64,000 nucleotides of DNA from positions 113,539,307 through 113,603,306 of the forward strand of contig NC_089822.1 in the NCBI RefSeq assembly GCF_035046505.1, read 5' to 3'. Position numbers and translations under genes: made by a program. Every line of letters begins with the position of its first letter. The first letter of the stretch is position 1. The stretch is from Tiliqua scincoides (Eukaryota; Chordata; Lepidosauria; Squamata; Scincidae). The notes beneath the pieces were generated by a model that had not been told where the DNA came from, made no database searches, and saw only the letters and a program-made list of their open reading frames with translations. Shown piece by piece: positions 1 to 12,012 of this stretch.

Positions 1-840
1 CTCCCTAAACATGGCATTCATAATCTCTGTTATTCTCAGCTCCTCTTGGGAATCTGGCTCAGTCAGGGCATGCAGCCATTTCAGGTCATTAATGCTGGAG
101 CCTTGTCAATTTATCTGAACTGCTGCTGGGTGCATCTTTCTTTTGTGCCTTAAGAATCTATGGAATGGGGCCCAGGAGACTTTCCCACATCATATGTTCT
201 GGGAAGAAAAGAGCCAGTGGGAGTAACATTTCTCCTTACACCAGAGGCTCACATTGCTGACTCCCAGCTATGCGTTATACCATCCTAGCAGTGTGGCCTG
301 TGGTTAGCAGGCAACTCTTCCTTTTATTTTCTGGTATGGCCCATCCCCCCTCCCCTTTACTCATTGCCTTCTGGATATTTCCCCCCAGGGACTTTTTTTT
401 GGGGGGGGGGAGGAAGGAATGGAATTAATTTGTGCTCTTGTTTTCAGTTCTGGTTTTGATACTTGAGAGGTCGTATTTACTCGTTGAGTGATGTGGGGGA
501 AGTCCAGAAGTGAGGATATTCTCTCACATGCTGAGTGAGGAGAAAGTATGCAGCTGAGGGAAGTTTTGAGGCAGAAGAGGGCCTTTTAAGGAGGCTTGTG
601 GTTCTGCTTTTTCAAGGGAAGCATGGTGAGATTCAAAGCCTGAGGTTACTAGCAGCCCTGAAATGTCATGGGCCTGCATGTGCTTAGCCAGGGCGGCAAG
701 TGCTATTGTTAAGAATGGCGTACATCAATAAATAGATTGAGGAAGTAGGGTCATCACTTGCCTGAATTGATAGCATGAGCAAGAAGGCAACCATTGCAAT
801 AGAATTAGCATTTGAATTGTCTTTGTACATAACTTCTTAA
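1..840. other. no supported gene or repeat
   Basis: Apart from short homopolymer G runs (near 397-412) I see nothing here that I can support: no long open frame, no splice-bounded exon and no recognisable mobile element. Confidence 0.4.
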
Positions 841-860
841 TGCAAGACCCAGAACAGGTA

Positions 861-905
861 GGAGAGCCAGTGTGGAGTGTAGCAGATAGACTGATGGTTG
901 GGGGG
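861..905 (+). mobile_element. tRNA-derived SINE head fragment
   Basis: About 40 bases resemble the head (box A side) of squamate tRNA-derived SINEs: a 'gagagccagtgtgg' start followed by 'agtgtagcagatag'. Box B and the tail are absent, so it would be a short decayed fragment. The same head is better preserved at 7550. Confidence 0.3.
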
Positions 906-2427
906 GTGTCTACCCTATAGACTTAACCTAATTTAATAGGCTTCACCTCTCCAGAAAGGCCTTGCCCCTGCAGTTCCTTGCAGGAAACCAGGGATTTCTG
1001 ACTGAGAAGTCTGAACATTCTCATCATCACCAATTATGCTTCGAGGAGGGGGGGGGGGAGCCATAACCATTACAGTGGTTAAAAATTTCACATTTAGATT
1101 TGCTGCTTGATGTGGGGAGGAGAGGTCTCAAATGTTCTCTCATTGTGAAGCCAGTGGTGTAGTGATAAATTCTGAACAGCAGGAGCCCTTCATGAAGCAA
1201 CATAGCCGTGCCATACTAACACAATACTAAACTTTTTTTTAAAAGTGTCAACTTAATGTCAACTGCATGGAGCCTCAACTGAGTTTGCTGGGATGTGATT
1301 ACCGGTATTTACCAAGCATGTACAGAGTTCCTTTCCTTCAACATTTCACAACCATAATACAAAAATAAAAACTCAGAACTGTTTGAGCTATTTGCTTATC
1401 CTGTGGGGAAGGAAAACATTAGAGGCAGTCTCATTTAAGGTGGAGGCAAAGAAGTGGAAGGGGGCTGGTATGGCACAGAAGAATGAAATTGATGCAGAAA
1501 TCCTATGCATATGTAAAGACCCACTGAACTAAGTAAGAAGTAAGACCTACTGAACTAAGGAGTCCTTCCTTCTGAGTTACAGGGTTGCAAGGGGAATGAA
1601 AAACTGAACGTTAAGAGAGGAAACAAAGAGATTATGGGCATGAAAGCCCATTTACAAAAGATTTACAAAAACAGCACAGAAGGAGGGCAACAGAACGAGT
1701 GAGGCTACAGTCTTCTGTGACTTATTGGGAGCAAGCCCTATTAGAACAACAGAAAATTACTTCCAAGTAAACAGGAAACTGCATGAGGGAGGGAAAGGTG
1801 CAGGAGGGAGGAACAAGGCAAAGAGGAACTACGGGAGAGGAAGGGGGATGGAGAAAGAGATACAGTTTCTGACCATTTCTTGCTCCTTGGGGCAGACAGA
1901 GTCATCCATGCTGGGCTGCTTCCAGTAGGCCTCGGAGAATGGACCTGGCCACCCCCTCTCTGCCGCATGCTCTCTGCCATTTTCACACACTCCCCTTTCT
2001 CCTGTTGTCTGACTCACAGACACACACGGGGAGCCCATGTCCTTGCCCTCCTCTCCCAGCTTTCAGACTCTGGAACTGCAGACTGGAGAAATCTTAATTT
2101 GGTCTTGTGCTGCAGTGCGGAACACAGCCTCCTGAGGTGCGCAGAGCACCTGTTCACCACCAACACCATACCCCACTGGGCAGCAACTTGGTTTTGCTCC
2201 CCATGCCCCTGCACAGGCTCAGTAAGCTCTGATATTGGAGGGCTGCAGCTTCCAGGATATCAGAGTGGCACTTCCTTCCCCTTGAGGTGGCTACCAGGCT
2301 GCCCATACTTTGGCATAGGAGCTGGGAGCCCAATAATATGCATGTCCTCTCAGAAGATAGTCCCATTATTGTCAAAGGGGCTTACTCCCAGGTAACTGAG
2401 GAAAGGGTTGCAGCCTGGGTCTGACAA

Positions 2428-3138
2428 ATGAACACCTGGTCCTCACTTGGTCAGCACATCTGCACCGATAGTATGCAGGACTTGGTTGATACACTGTGCA
2501 GACTGCACCAGGCTGAAGGAGGAGTCAGTCTCCCTGCCCAGCACATTCTTACTGTGCTGCAAAGTGTGTTTGGATGGACAAGCCAGAATCTACTGATAGA
2601 CTTTGACCAGGCTTCTTTGCTTCAAGAAATAGATTTATCTATTCAGGGGATGCACCCTAACAAGGCAGCTGGGAATCCCCAAGTGACTTCTGTGTCAGAG
2701 CCATTACACTTCTGCATGCTCACCACTTCCTCATATGGTTGGAAGTTTCAGGAACAGCTTTTATGCAGTCAATCTCCTTATGACAGGAGGGTATTGAACT
2801 CTATCGTTCTCCAGATGATGTGCCAGCCTCTATTCCTCTTACTCCAATGTTTCAGCACTCTCCTCCTGTTTCTCTCGTTCCTCCTCTTCCTTTTTCCAAT
2901 TCAGAGAGTTGAAGGAGGAGGAGGAACAGTGGAGGCAAGTAGATGGACAAAGACAAGTGGAACTGCTGCAGCTGGCTTTATGGACAGCCTCATGGCCAGC
3001 CCTGTGTTGAAGGCAACTTCTTGCCAGCCACCTACAAGAGCTGAGCCTGAATCTTCTCTTTCCTTCACTGGCTACATGAAACTGCCAAGCTGTTTCCTTC
3101 AGTCCCTACTCAATGAAGCAGGACAAATAACTCAGTAG
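2428..3138 (+). CDS. unrecognised 236-codon open frame
   Basis: The frame is open for 236 codons, longer than expected by chance at this base composition outside CpG-rich DNA. I do not recognise it. Its first 75 residues look helical and protein-like (key stretch MQDLVDTLCRLHQ, then ILTVLQSVF). The later part is a hydrophobic leucine run encoded by a pyrimidine tract that ends in CAG at 2901-2903. That tract could be a splice acceptor, and just after it a second frame reads an acidic, coiled-coil-like stretch (LKEEEEQWRQ). It may be two exons plus an intron of an unidentified plus-strand gene, a decayed pseudogene, or chance. A further frame at about 2040-2220 has a similar helical look. No domain or synteny supports a name. 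Confidence 0.22.
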   Translation: MNTWSSLGQHICTDSMQDLVDTLCRLHQAEGGVSLPAQHILTVLQSVFGWTSQNLLIDFDQASLLQEIDLSIQGMHPNKAAGNPQVTSVSEPLHFCMLTTSSYGWKFQEQLLCSQSPYDRRVLNSIVLQMMCQPLFLLLQCFSTLLLFLSFLLFLFPIQRVEGGGGTVEASRWTKTSGTAAAGFMDSLMASPVLKATSCQPPTRAEPESSLSFTGYMKLPSCFLQSLLNEAGQITQ

Positions 3139-3764
3139 GGGATTCTGGAAGCACTCTGAGCCTCTTTGGTCTCCATGGTGTTTTGGAATGATTTGGTCAT
3201 GAGCCACAGCAAGAACTGCTCCAGGTTGCTTCAGTATTCTTTGGTTTCCATTTCTCCTTTCCTGTTGCCACCATGATAAACACCATGCAGTCAACGAATG
3301 CTACAGTCCAAAGCAGAACCATGAAATCAGTCTGGAGGAACCAAACTTTTGCTTTCACCACCTCCACCCTGCAGGGAAATTCAATTTCAAATATTTTAAA
3401 GGCATAACAGACAGTAAAGTACCAGCAGAGGCAGCCCTGCTGTGAGGCAAGAGCAGGCAGCCTCCTCTGGAAGCAGATTTTGTGCTCCATAACAGTGGCG
3501 TCACTAGGATTCGCATCACCCAGTGCGGGAGGCCTGTGCATCACCCCATGCAGTGGGCGGGGGCAACGCCCCAGGTGGTGGGTGTGGTTATGTACTATCG
3601 CCCCACCCCCCCACTGGTTTTTTGGCTGTACCTTTTGTTAGAACACAGATATTTCAATGTGGCTTGTTTCATTCCATTCTGCATGAAATTACACATTGAT
3701 TGATATATAACATGATGGGATTATTCCTCCAAACTCTGATTTTAGTGATTTTGAAAACTTGTAG

Positions 3765-3767
<3 letters not shown>

Positions 3768-3807
<40 letters not shown>
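3768..3807. repeat. (CA)n microsatellite
   Basis: Uninterrupted CA dinucleotide run of about 20 units, inside the hAT-like element. Confidence 0.95.
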
Positions 3808-3810
<3 letters not shown>

Positions 3811-4294
3811 CCCTACCCCTTGTCAACTTACTAACACCTTATTGCAGCACTTCTCAAACTTTTAGCACTGGGGACCCACTTTTTAGAATGACAATCTGTC
3901 CAGGACCCATTGGAAGTGATGTCATGGCCAGCAGTGACATCATCAGGCAAATGAAAATAAATAATTATAAGTAATTAAATTAAAATAAAAGAAATAATTA
4001 AATAAGGGGGAACCAGTCCTGTTCCACCAAGTGAATCTACTCTGAAGTAAGTCCCATAGTGGTCAATGGAGCTTACTCTATAGTCTGCCTGCAATAACAA
4101 CCCCCCAAAAAGAATCAGTGAGATCTTCAGCCCTCCCCAGTGCCCAGTTTAAAGTTCTTCTGTTTCAGGCATATCAAGATAAAGACCCTCCTGGCTTTGC
4201 AAGTGCAAAATAGAAAACTTCCCCATATCAGCTCAAGCCTCTTTTTTGTCCTTTTTAGTGGGGGGGGGGGGAGGCTGCCTTCTGTTGCGCTCCA

Positions 4295-4745
4295 GCTCCA
4301 TCAGATCGGGACCCTTCTGGTGTCCTCACATTCCCCTTTGCCTGGGCTGACCACCAGCCAAGGCACGTCTGCCTACTTGCGAGTAAACACGACCATGTGG
4401 CTGGGTTTGCTTTCCATAGAGCTCAATAGACTGCAGGAGGGAGGGGGGACTTCCTTCTCAGGTGTTTTGGGGGCTGCATTCATTGGATCAGGACCATTCC
4501 GACGTCCTTGGAGTCCTCTCTGCCTGCCCTTTCCAAAAGACTAAGGCAAGTTCGCCTACTCACAAGTAAACGCGGCAACGTGGCTTCGTTTCCAGCTCAA
4601 TAGACTGGGATGGGACCTCCTTCTCCGGTGTTTTTTGGGGGCTGCATTCATTGGATCAGACCATTCTGATGTCGTTGGATTCCTCTCCGCCTGCCCTTTC
4701 CGACTAAGGCAAGTCTGCCTACTCGCGAGTAAACGCGTGATACGG
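4295..4745. repeat. ~168-bp tandem repeat, about 2.6 units
   Basis: The landmark GCTGCATTCATTGGATCA recurs at 4473 and 4641, a period of 168 bases. Each unit also carries a 'gcctact…gagtaaac' block. An earlier partial unit begins near 4295. Units differ by substitutions and small gaps, so the array is not recent. Confidence 0.7.
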
Positions 4746-5189
4746 CTCTCTTTCACTTTCCATAGGGATTCATTCATTTTTTCCTTCCGGTTTTTTGTCC
4801 ATAACGTTTGAATGAAAGGAGCGATTTCAATTCTGTTTTTTGCATTGCACTCCGTTGGGAATTCCGCATCCAACGGTGTGTGGCATGACGCTATAGCTCC
4901 TAATGCCACGAAGCTAGCGCGTCCTCCCCCCAGGGCACGTCACCCCCCAGGCGCGTCACCTGGTGCGGCCCGCACCCCCTTAGCGACGCCAGTGCATAAC
5001 AGGCATAGCAAAAGACCCACAGGACACAATTTATGAGGAAGTTGCCCCGTACAAGCCTCTCTTAAATGAAGGATGATTAAAGACCAGTTTACATTACACA
5101 GAATGGGCTCTCTGAGAGCCAAACTACACATGTCCTTAAACCCAACATTGACAAGTTTAAAGCAGGAAGTGGTCTTTTCTTTACCACTC

Positions 5190-6775
5190 GGAAAAGTTTG
5201 GTGTCGTCTGCAAACTTAGCCACTTCACTGCTCAACCCTGTCTCCAGGTCATTTATGAAGAGGTTGAAAAGCACCGGTCCCAGGACAGATCCTTGGGGCA
5301 CACCGCTTTTCACATCTCTCCATTGTGAAAATTGCCCATTGACACCCACTCTCTGCTTCCTGGCCTTCAACCACGAGAGGTTCTCAATCCACGTTCTCAA
5401 TCCACGAGAGGACCTGTCCTCTAATTCCCTGATTGTGGAGTTTTTTCAGTAGCCTTTGGTGAGCGACCGTGTCAAACGCCTTCTGAAAGTCCAGATATAT
5501 AATGTCCACGGGTTCTCCCGCATCCACATGCCTGTTGACCTTTTCAAAGAATTCTATAAGGTTCGTGAGGCAAGACTTACCCTTACAGAAGCCATGCTGA
5601 CTCTCCCTCAGCAAGGCCTGTTCGTCTATGTGTTCTGAGATCCTATCTTTGATGAGGCATTCCACCATCTTACCCGGTATGGATGTTAGGCTGACCGGTC
5701 TATAGTTTCCCGGGTCCCCCCTCTTTCCCTTTTTAAAAATAGGCGTGACATTTGCTATCCTCCAATCTTCTGGCACCGTGGCCGTTTTGAGGGACAAGTT
5801 GCATACCTTAGTCAAGAGATCTGCAACTTCATTCTTCAATTCCTTAATAACCCTTGAGTGGATGCCATCAGGGCCCGGTGACTTATTGATCTTTAATTTA
5901 TCAATGAGGTCTGAAACATCTTCTCTTTTAACCTCTATCTGACTTAACTCCTCGGTTAGGAGGGGCCGTTCGGGCAGCGGTATCTGCCCGAGGTCTTCTG
6001 CCGTGAAGACAGATGCAAAGAACTCATTTAATTTCTCTGCCATCTCTAAGTCTCCTTTTATCTCCCCTTTCCCTCCCTCACCATCCAGAGGGCCAACCGC
6101 TTCTCTGGCGGGTTTCCTGCTTCTAACATATTTGAAGAAGCTTTTATTATTCCCCTTAATGTTGCTGGCCATGCGTTCCTCATAGTCTCTCTTGGCCTCC
6201 CATATCACCTTCTTACATTTCTTTTGCCACAGTTTATGTTCCTTTTTATTCTTCTCATTAGGGCAAGACTTCCATTTACGGAAAGAAGCTTCCTTGCCCT
6301 TCACAGCCTCTCTAACTTGGCTGGTTAGCCATGCGGGCACCCTCCTGGATTTAGTGGAACCCTTCTTTCTTTGCGGTATACACCTCTGCTGGGCCTCTAT
6401 TACTGTTGTTTTAAGCAGCCTCCATGCACTCTGGAGAGATTGGACTCTTTTTACCCTCCCTTTCAACCTCCTTCTAACCAGCCTCCTCATTTGAGGGAAG
6501 TCCGCCCGTCGGAAGTCAAGGGTTTTTGTTAGAGATTTGCCTGGTATTCTTCCCCCAACGTGCACGTCAAAATGGATCGCAGCATGATCACTGTTCCCCA
6601 ATGGCTCAGTAACGTTTACATCTCTAACCAGGTCCTGCGTACCGCACAATATTAAATCCAGAGTCACCTGTCCTCTGGTGGGCTCCGTGACTAGCTGATC
6701 TAAGCCACAGTCATTTAGCACGTCAAGAAATCCGGTTTCCTTATCGTGACCAGAACACAAATTGGCCTGTTGCCT
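5190..6775 (-). mobile_element. CR1 LINE fragment (end of endonuclease to mid reverse transcriptase)
   Basis: The minus strand encodes the tail of the AP-endonuclease domain (GNSDHAAIHF) and then a CR1-type reverse transcriptase: [51 protein letters not shown] and the catalytic FADDTKLF. The main frame runs 6760-5384 (458 codons). It shifts frame near 5390-5400, where a short duplicated stretch lies, and the C-terminal part continues in the 5400-5089 frame. Most of the endonuclease is missing at the 5' end, and everything after the catalytic motif, including the 3' tail, is missing. It is dead. A Tourist-like MITE sits directly at its upstream end. Confidence 0.93.
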
Positions 6776-6777
6776 CA

Positions 6778-6948
6778 GGGCCCAATCCTATCCAACCCTG
6801 ATGCAGCTGCAATGAGGCCTTGAGGTAAAGGAACACATGTTTCCATACCTTGAGGAGGTCTCTGTGACTGTCCCATCACCACAGGATGCAGCACATGTCC
6901 CATTGGCAAGGCTGCACCAGCACTGGAAAATTGGATAGGATTTGGCCC
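6778..6948. mobile_element. Tourist-like MITE, GGGCCCAATCC family, copy 1
   Basis: Inverted ends GGGCCCAATCCTATCCAA and TTGGATAGGATTTGGCCC bound a 171-bp interior without coding capacity. TCA flanks both sides, a likely 3-bp duplication, though CTCAG is also possible here because the end and target overlap. The same family recurs at 19542, 43213, 57000 and 61655. Confidence 0.75.
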
Positions 6949-7549
6949 TCAGGCACTGGTAATTTTTAGGCCAACATGGCCTCACATATCCACAGAAACT
7001 CCTTATAGTATTTTGGATATCTTTGCTTTAGAAACTGCAGGCAATGCCAATAAATTAGATGTTTTGGCTGGGGGGGGTGGGGGAGAACCATCAAAACAGC
7101 CCAGGAGAAGAGTTACAGTGGAGAGGCAAAGGGGAGAAGTGTAAAGCAGCCACTCCTGCTTACTCCTTCTCTCTTGAAAATGGGAGTGCAGAGATGTATT
7201 TGCTTGTGTACCATGTAGATCCTTCCTAAGCACACAGCACAAAACTTGGCTCTTTTGCTTATTGTCTCTGAAGAGCAAGGAAAGGAGGTTCAAGTAGAAA
7301 TTCATACACATATACATACATGAGTATGTTGATAACAAACTGGATGTACTTAGCCAGCGTAAGTTGTATATTCACATTACAGACTGATTGGGCCAAACAT
7401 CTGATGAAGTTTAACATGGCCCTTTCATCCATGTACATTTATTGTTGATTATTGCAGGTCAAATTGTGATTATTTGCCTGTGTGAATGAGACATCAGTGA
7501 TCAAATATAAGAGATAACCTTCACTGCTAAGTTTCACCTGGCTTAAATC

Positions 7550-7622
7550 TAGAGTCAGCGTAGTATAGTGGATCAAGATTTGGACATAGATCCAAATCCC
7601 TGCTCAGCCGTGAAGCGTGGTT
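7550..7622 (+). mobile_element. tRNA-derived SINE head
   Basis: A tRNA-like head with a box-A-like region (agcgtagtatagtggat) and a box-B-like end (atccaaatccctgctcag), as in squamate tRNA SINEs. The body and 3' tail are not recognisable, so it is truncated. Confidence 0.6.
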
Positions 7623-8854
7623 AGGTCTGCTGCTGTCTGCACATTCACCTTTGAACTGCTGTGTGCCTGCTCTGTAACTTGGACAGCTGCTTGCTCATAT
7701 GGAGAATACCTCCAGCAGCTAACCTGACAGCCAGCTGGGAGAACTGCTGAGGAAACAGCTCATTTTGTTTTTAAAAAAATGCAATGCTTTTTGCAATGAA
7801 GCTGATTCAGCAGCTTTGGCATCTTTAAGAAAAAGTTTCTGTGTGACTAACTCTCACTTGATAAAAATGGTCAGCCTGCCTATGTAAACCACCTTGAGTC
7901 TGCAAAACTCAAGTCTACACTGTACAGTCTGGGCAGCCAAGGCCATTGGTACTGGCTGCTTGGCAGGGCCATAGCTAGAAGGGAGCCAGGTCAGCAGTTT
8001 GCCCACCCTCACATTTACAGGTCTTTGATGTTTCTCCATACTGTCCTTTTAATTTTGCACACCAGTATATATACTCAACATAATTACCCATCCTAAAAAG
8101 ATACCCACCCACCCACCTCTAGAATCTTGACTACAGGTCTGCTGCTTGGCTGGAGGGACATCACTGACATTGAGAGAAAGGCATCCAGGAGGAGGGAGAC
8201 TGAGGGCTCAGGAGTGCAAAGGGGAGTCCAACCAGCCTCAGACATGGCCAGGGGAGGGGGTTAAACCACCCAACTTGCACCTCCCAAATATCACAGGCAA
8301 TCACCCTCATAGGATAGATGCCTACTACTTACTGAGCTACTCCTTAGGGAATCTTTATATACAGGCACCTTTTATTTCCACACCTTCCTGCCCTTGCCCT
8401 GGTATAAGTAGGTGCTCCCTTCACTGACCATGATCCTGAAGGGAGCTTCCTCTGCCTGCCAGGTTACCCTGCCAGCTCAGCTGGCAGGTCACTGAGGCTG
8501 CAGCTGTGTGGTCATATCATCGGCCTGTTATCTGGCAGGAGTGGGGCTGTCTGCAATCCAGGTGCCTTGCAGTAATCTTGGGGGTGGTTGCTGCATCAGG
8601 CACTGATCATATTAACAGGTTGGGCTCACCTCAGCGGGCCAGGCAGCAGGTGTCTTGCTGTTCCAGGGGGGGCACTGTGCCTAGGCTGCCCGGCAATGGG
8701 CCCCGTCAGGCTGTTGCATAGACCACCAACTGACAGAGTCTCTATAGGATAGTCCACAAGGGCCAGAGGCGAGGACTGCCCTGGACAGACACATACATGA
8801 GAAAGGCGTACATAAATAGTGTAATAAATAAAATAAATACTGTAAATATGTTTC

Positions 8855-8907
8855 TTTAAAAGTAATACTAAAAGTATTTAAAAGTATTACTTTAAAAGTA
8901 ATACTTA
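8855..8907. repeat. short inverted/tandem repeats of AAAGTAATACT
   Basis: AAAGTAATACT-type words occur repeatedly in both orientations over about 50 bases. The last copy served as the target-site duplication of the retroposon that follows. Confidence 0.6.
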
Positions 8908-9385
8908 CCCCTGGGGGCTGGGGATAAGAATAGGCCCTCAGTTTGGCTGTACTTGTCATAAGAGGCGACTAAACAGCCACCGGGTAGATGGGACTCGTCA
9001 GCCTGGGAAGGCAGCTCATCTGAGAGAAGGAAAACTCTGACCCCAAACCTCCACTGCCTTGTGGCTACATCCAGTTATGGAAAAGGCTTCAGGAGTCAAC
9101 CTCGAGGCAAAATCTGGAGCCGGAGTCCCTGAGGCAGTTCATGGCTTAACACAGTCACGTTCTGGCAACTCCTGCGACGCCGCTGGAACCAACCGTATTG
9201 GCCTCTGCCTTTCCATTGGACCATTTCAGCGACGTGGAGAGGGGGGATTTGCTGCATGGGTAACAGCCTATCCTCCATACCTACTTTACCCAGGCTTCGT
9301 GCTCTGGAGAGGACACTCTGTTCCAGAACCACCATTCAGAGCGTGACACCATAGTCTTTCGAGACTGAAGGATGCCAACAACAAC
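8906..9385 (+). mobile_element. 480-bp non-autonomous retroposon sharing the LINE 3' tail
   Basis: Flanked by a perfect 12-bp duplication, AAAAGTAATACT (8894-8905 and 9386-9397). The last ~60 bases (from 'ccagaaccacc' through 'accatagtctttcgagactg') match the 3' end of the LINE at 14035-17169. The upstream 400 bases are not in that 5'-truncated LINE copy and may be its 5' UTR or an unrelated head. The tail ends in a short CAA repeat. It has no coding capacity and was presumably moved by the LINE's enzyme. A second copy lies at 13141-13616. Confidence 0.82.
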
Positions 9386-9403
9386 AAAAGTAATACTGTA
9401 GTG

Positions 9404-9590
9404 CACTGGTTCCCAAACTTTTTTGACTGTCGACTCCTTTGACCTACTGGCCCATTGGCCCTGACTCCCTACTAGGGCTGTAATCCTGTGCATTGTATAC
9501 AGCAGGGGGTTTTCATGAGGATTCTGTCGCTCCCCTGGCTGGTTTCCACAGCTCCCTGAGGAGCCACGGCTCACAGTTTGGGAACCATTG
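9404..9590. mobile_element. hAT-type MITE
   Basis: Ends CACTGGTTCCCAAACT and AGTTTGGGAACCATTG are inverted repeats. Flanking octamers CTGTAGTG and TAGTAGTG agree at six of eight positions, as expected for an old hAT duplication. Confidence 0.65.
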
Positions 9591-10279
9591 TAGTAGTGCT
9601 TTCATTCAACCTTTAAAACAATTCCTATTCCTTTAAACTCCATGCTCTGTAAAAGAGATTTGACTTCATAGGTACACGTTCCCTTTTATAGCATGGGTGT
9701 GGGAGCAAATGTGATCTGAAACTGAAAGAAGGTAGAATAAACAATAGGTTCCCAGGAGATGTAATATTTAATACCACCCTTATCATTTGTCACTGAAGCC
9801 TGGAACATTTATCACAACACAAACGAAGATTAAAAGCTAGATAATGTCACTGGGAATTTTTCTCAGGAAAGAGAGGAGGAGGAGGAAGAGGAGTGGTGGG
9901 GGAGCGGTGTTTACAAAGCAAACAAATTTTGTTATAAAAGCACATAGTAATAGCACATAATAAATAGCACATAGCACAGGTCATACGGAGAAAGAAGAAT
10001 CTGGATGGTCCCCAAAAGTTACATTACTGTTACTCTGGGTGTGCTGTGCAGTCCATTAGTTCTCCAGATGAGGCCCCTTCCTACTGGCCTTCACCTCTGA
10101 GATCTTCCACAGTCCTTTCTCCCTCACGCAAGGCTTTACTACTACTGGAAGAGCAGGGATTCTTAACCAAGGGTATCCATACCCTTGGGGCATATGGGGA
10201 CTCTGAACAATTTTGTAAAAAATTGTTGTTAGATTAGATTATTATTAATTGTCAAATCAATATGAATTGAAGCGCTCTG

Positions 10280-10456
10280 TTCCTGCTAGTGGCTATGGGC
10301 TATGTCAGAATGCCTGTTGCAAGGGAGGGCACCAGGATGAGATCTCTTGTTATCTGGTGTGCTCCCTAGGGCATTTGGTGGGCTGCTGTGAGAGACAGGA
10401 AGCTGGACTAGATGGGCCTATGGCCTGATCCAGTGGGGCTGTTCTTATGTTTATGT
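10280..10456 (+). mobile_element. CR1 3'-terminal fragment
   Basis: Matches the end of the CR1 copies in this window: 'gggctatgtcagaatgcc', 'ggaagctggactagatggg', then 'ctgttcttatgttt'. Only the 3' tail is present. Confidence 0.85.
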
Positions 10457-10821
10457 GTAAAGCAGGGTGTGGCCTGCTGTTGGTGGACCATAGGAAATGA
10501 GCTCATGAGAGGTCTGGTAAAAGAAGGCTATTTCAACCTAGAGGGACATAAGAATACTGTGTTTGGTTGTCATCTGTCTGAGGGAAATTGTTTGCCTTTG
10601 CAAGGTAACGGATCTTTGGCTTTTATCTGTCTTCCATGATCCCCATATCTGAAAAGAACATTGGCCCTTCTGGGAAAACAATAGCATAGCTAATTAGCTC
10701 ATCGCTGGTGCTACAATTCCTAAAACACCTTAAATATAGGATTTTGAACAGCAGACTTTTATTCTTTCTGTGTACACCATGTATGTATTGCAACTGAACA
10801 GAGTCTCTACACTGCTTAGAA

Positions 10822-11162
10822 CAGGGGTGACAAACATAAGGCCCGGGGGCCAGATGCGGCCAGCGGAAGCTTTTTACATGGCCCTCAGGCTTTCAGCTGC
10901 TGAGTAGTGCTGAGGTGTTACTGCTGAAAGGGCAGCCTACATAAAAATTGGGCTCTCCCATATTGTGAAATATGATCAAGATTCGTATAGTTTCTCTTTT
11001 GTTATTTGCAGCTAATGAGTCCCTAAGTGAGAAAGAAATGTTTATTTTTGGTTATGACCTATTTAATGACATCACTTCTTGCCTAATGACATCACTTCTG
11101 GCCTTCAGCATGCATCATGAATGCTATGTGGCCCTCCGTATGAAATGAGTTTGACGCCCCTG
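10822..11162. mobile_element. hAT-type MITE (CAGGGGTG ends)
   Basis: Begins CAGGGGTGACAAACAT and ends ATGAGTTTGACGCCCCTG. Flanking octamers GCTTAGAA and ACTTAGAA agree at seven of eight. Non-coding. The ends are related to the 445-bp family in MRPL4 introns. Confidence 0.75.
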
Positions 11163-11699
11163 ACTTAGAACCTCTGGATTCCTGAATGGCAGCTCCAGAT
11201 TCCCCTTCAGGAAAGCAGGTGGCTATAGTATAATCTTTTTACTTTCCTTCTTTGCCCCCTCCCCTTTTTCCTTTCTGTCTTCCTGTCTCTAGCAGCTAGC
11301 AGCACAGGTGGAAGAGCAGGGACTCCTAAAACTCCTATCCTTTACAGTGCCTCCTTTTCTGATGCACTAAATATGCTCTGCATTACAAGCAAACACAAGC
11401 ATAATTTTAGGGCATAGAAACAGATCTTTATTATACAATATTTCTGTCTTTATTATTTTATAAAGAAACTGTGATCTCTGAGTAAAGTCATCTCTCTCAG
11501 CCTCTTTCTTAAGAGAGGGAAATTTTCTGCAATACACTGGTTTGTTATCCAGTCTTAGATCCTTGTTTCAGTAAAGCTGTGTGATTCACTAATTCCCCTA
11601 AAACCAGTTTCATTGGAAATGAACAACTATTGGAACAACTGAGGACAGCCCCCTCTTTATAGGGTTTCCAGATGAGTTTAAAAACTTAATTATTTTGCT

Positions 11700-12012
11700 T
11701 GCCATTTGAGGAGAGACGAACCTCCTAGGGACCCCCTTTAACTTCTTTTGCTACTTTGACATCATTGTTTTTATGTTGCCATTTTTATATCTTTTTAACC
11801 TGCTCCTGTATTGTTTTTATTTACTTTTAATGACCTTATTTAAATCTTATCAATTGTATTATCCTTTAATGACCTTTAATATCCTTTAATTCTTATGTAA
11901 TACTGTAATACATAGGAAAAGCAGAAATCTAATCTTTTAAATACCATGTATCATGTACACCACCCTGAGCGCCTTCAGAGAAGTGTGGTATAAAAATGTA
12001 AAAAATAAATAT
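11700..12012 (+). mobile_element. possible L2 3' UTR/tail fragment
   Basis: T-rich sequence ending 'caccctgagcgccttcagag…ggtataaaaatg' followed by AATAAATA resembles the 3' ends of reptile L2 elements. No coding part remains. Confidence 0.35.

Larger units (their letters stand above)
3496..4994. mobile_element. hAT-like non-autonomous DNA transposon with internal repeats
   Basis: An exact 8-bp target-site duplication, CATAACAG, flanks it at 3488-3495 and 4995-5002. The right end reads (reverse complement) CACTGGCGTCGCTAA. The left end reads TGGCGTCACTA, so three terminal bases seem lost. Eight-base duplications and CAGTGGCG-type ends fit the hAT superfamily. No transposase frame is present. 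The interior holds a CA microsatellite, one end of another hAT-type MITE near 3848, and a tandem repeat at 4295-4745. Confidence 0.6.

Noticed and set aside
3197-3544. 115-codon minus-strand frame with hydrophobic runs
   Set aside because: No recognisable family, an ordinary length for chance, and it overlaps the end of a transposon.
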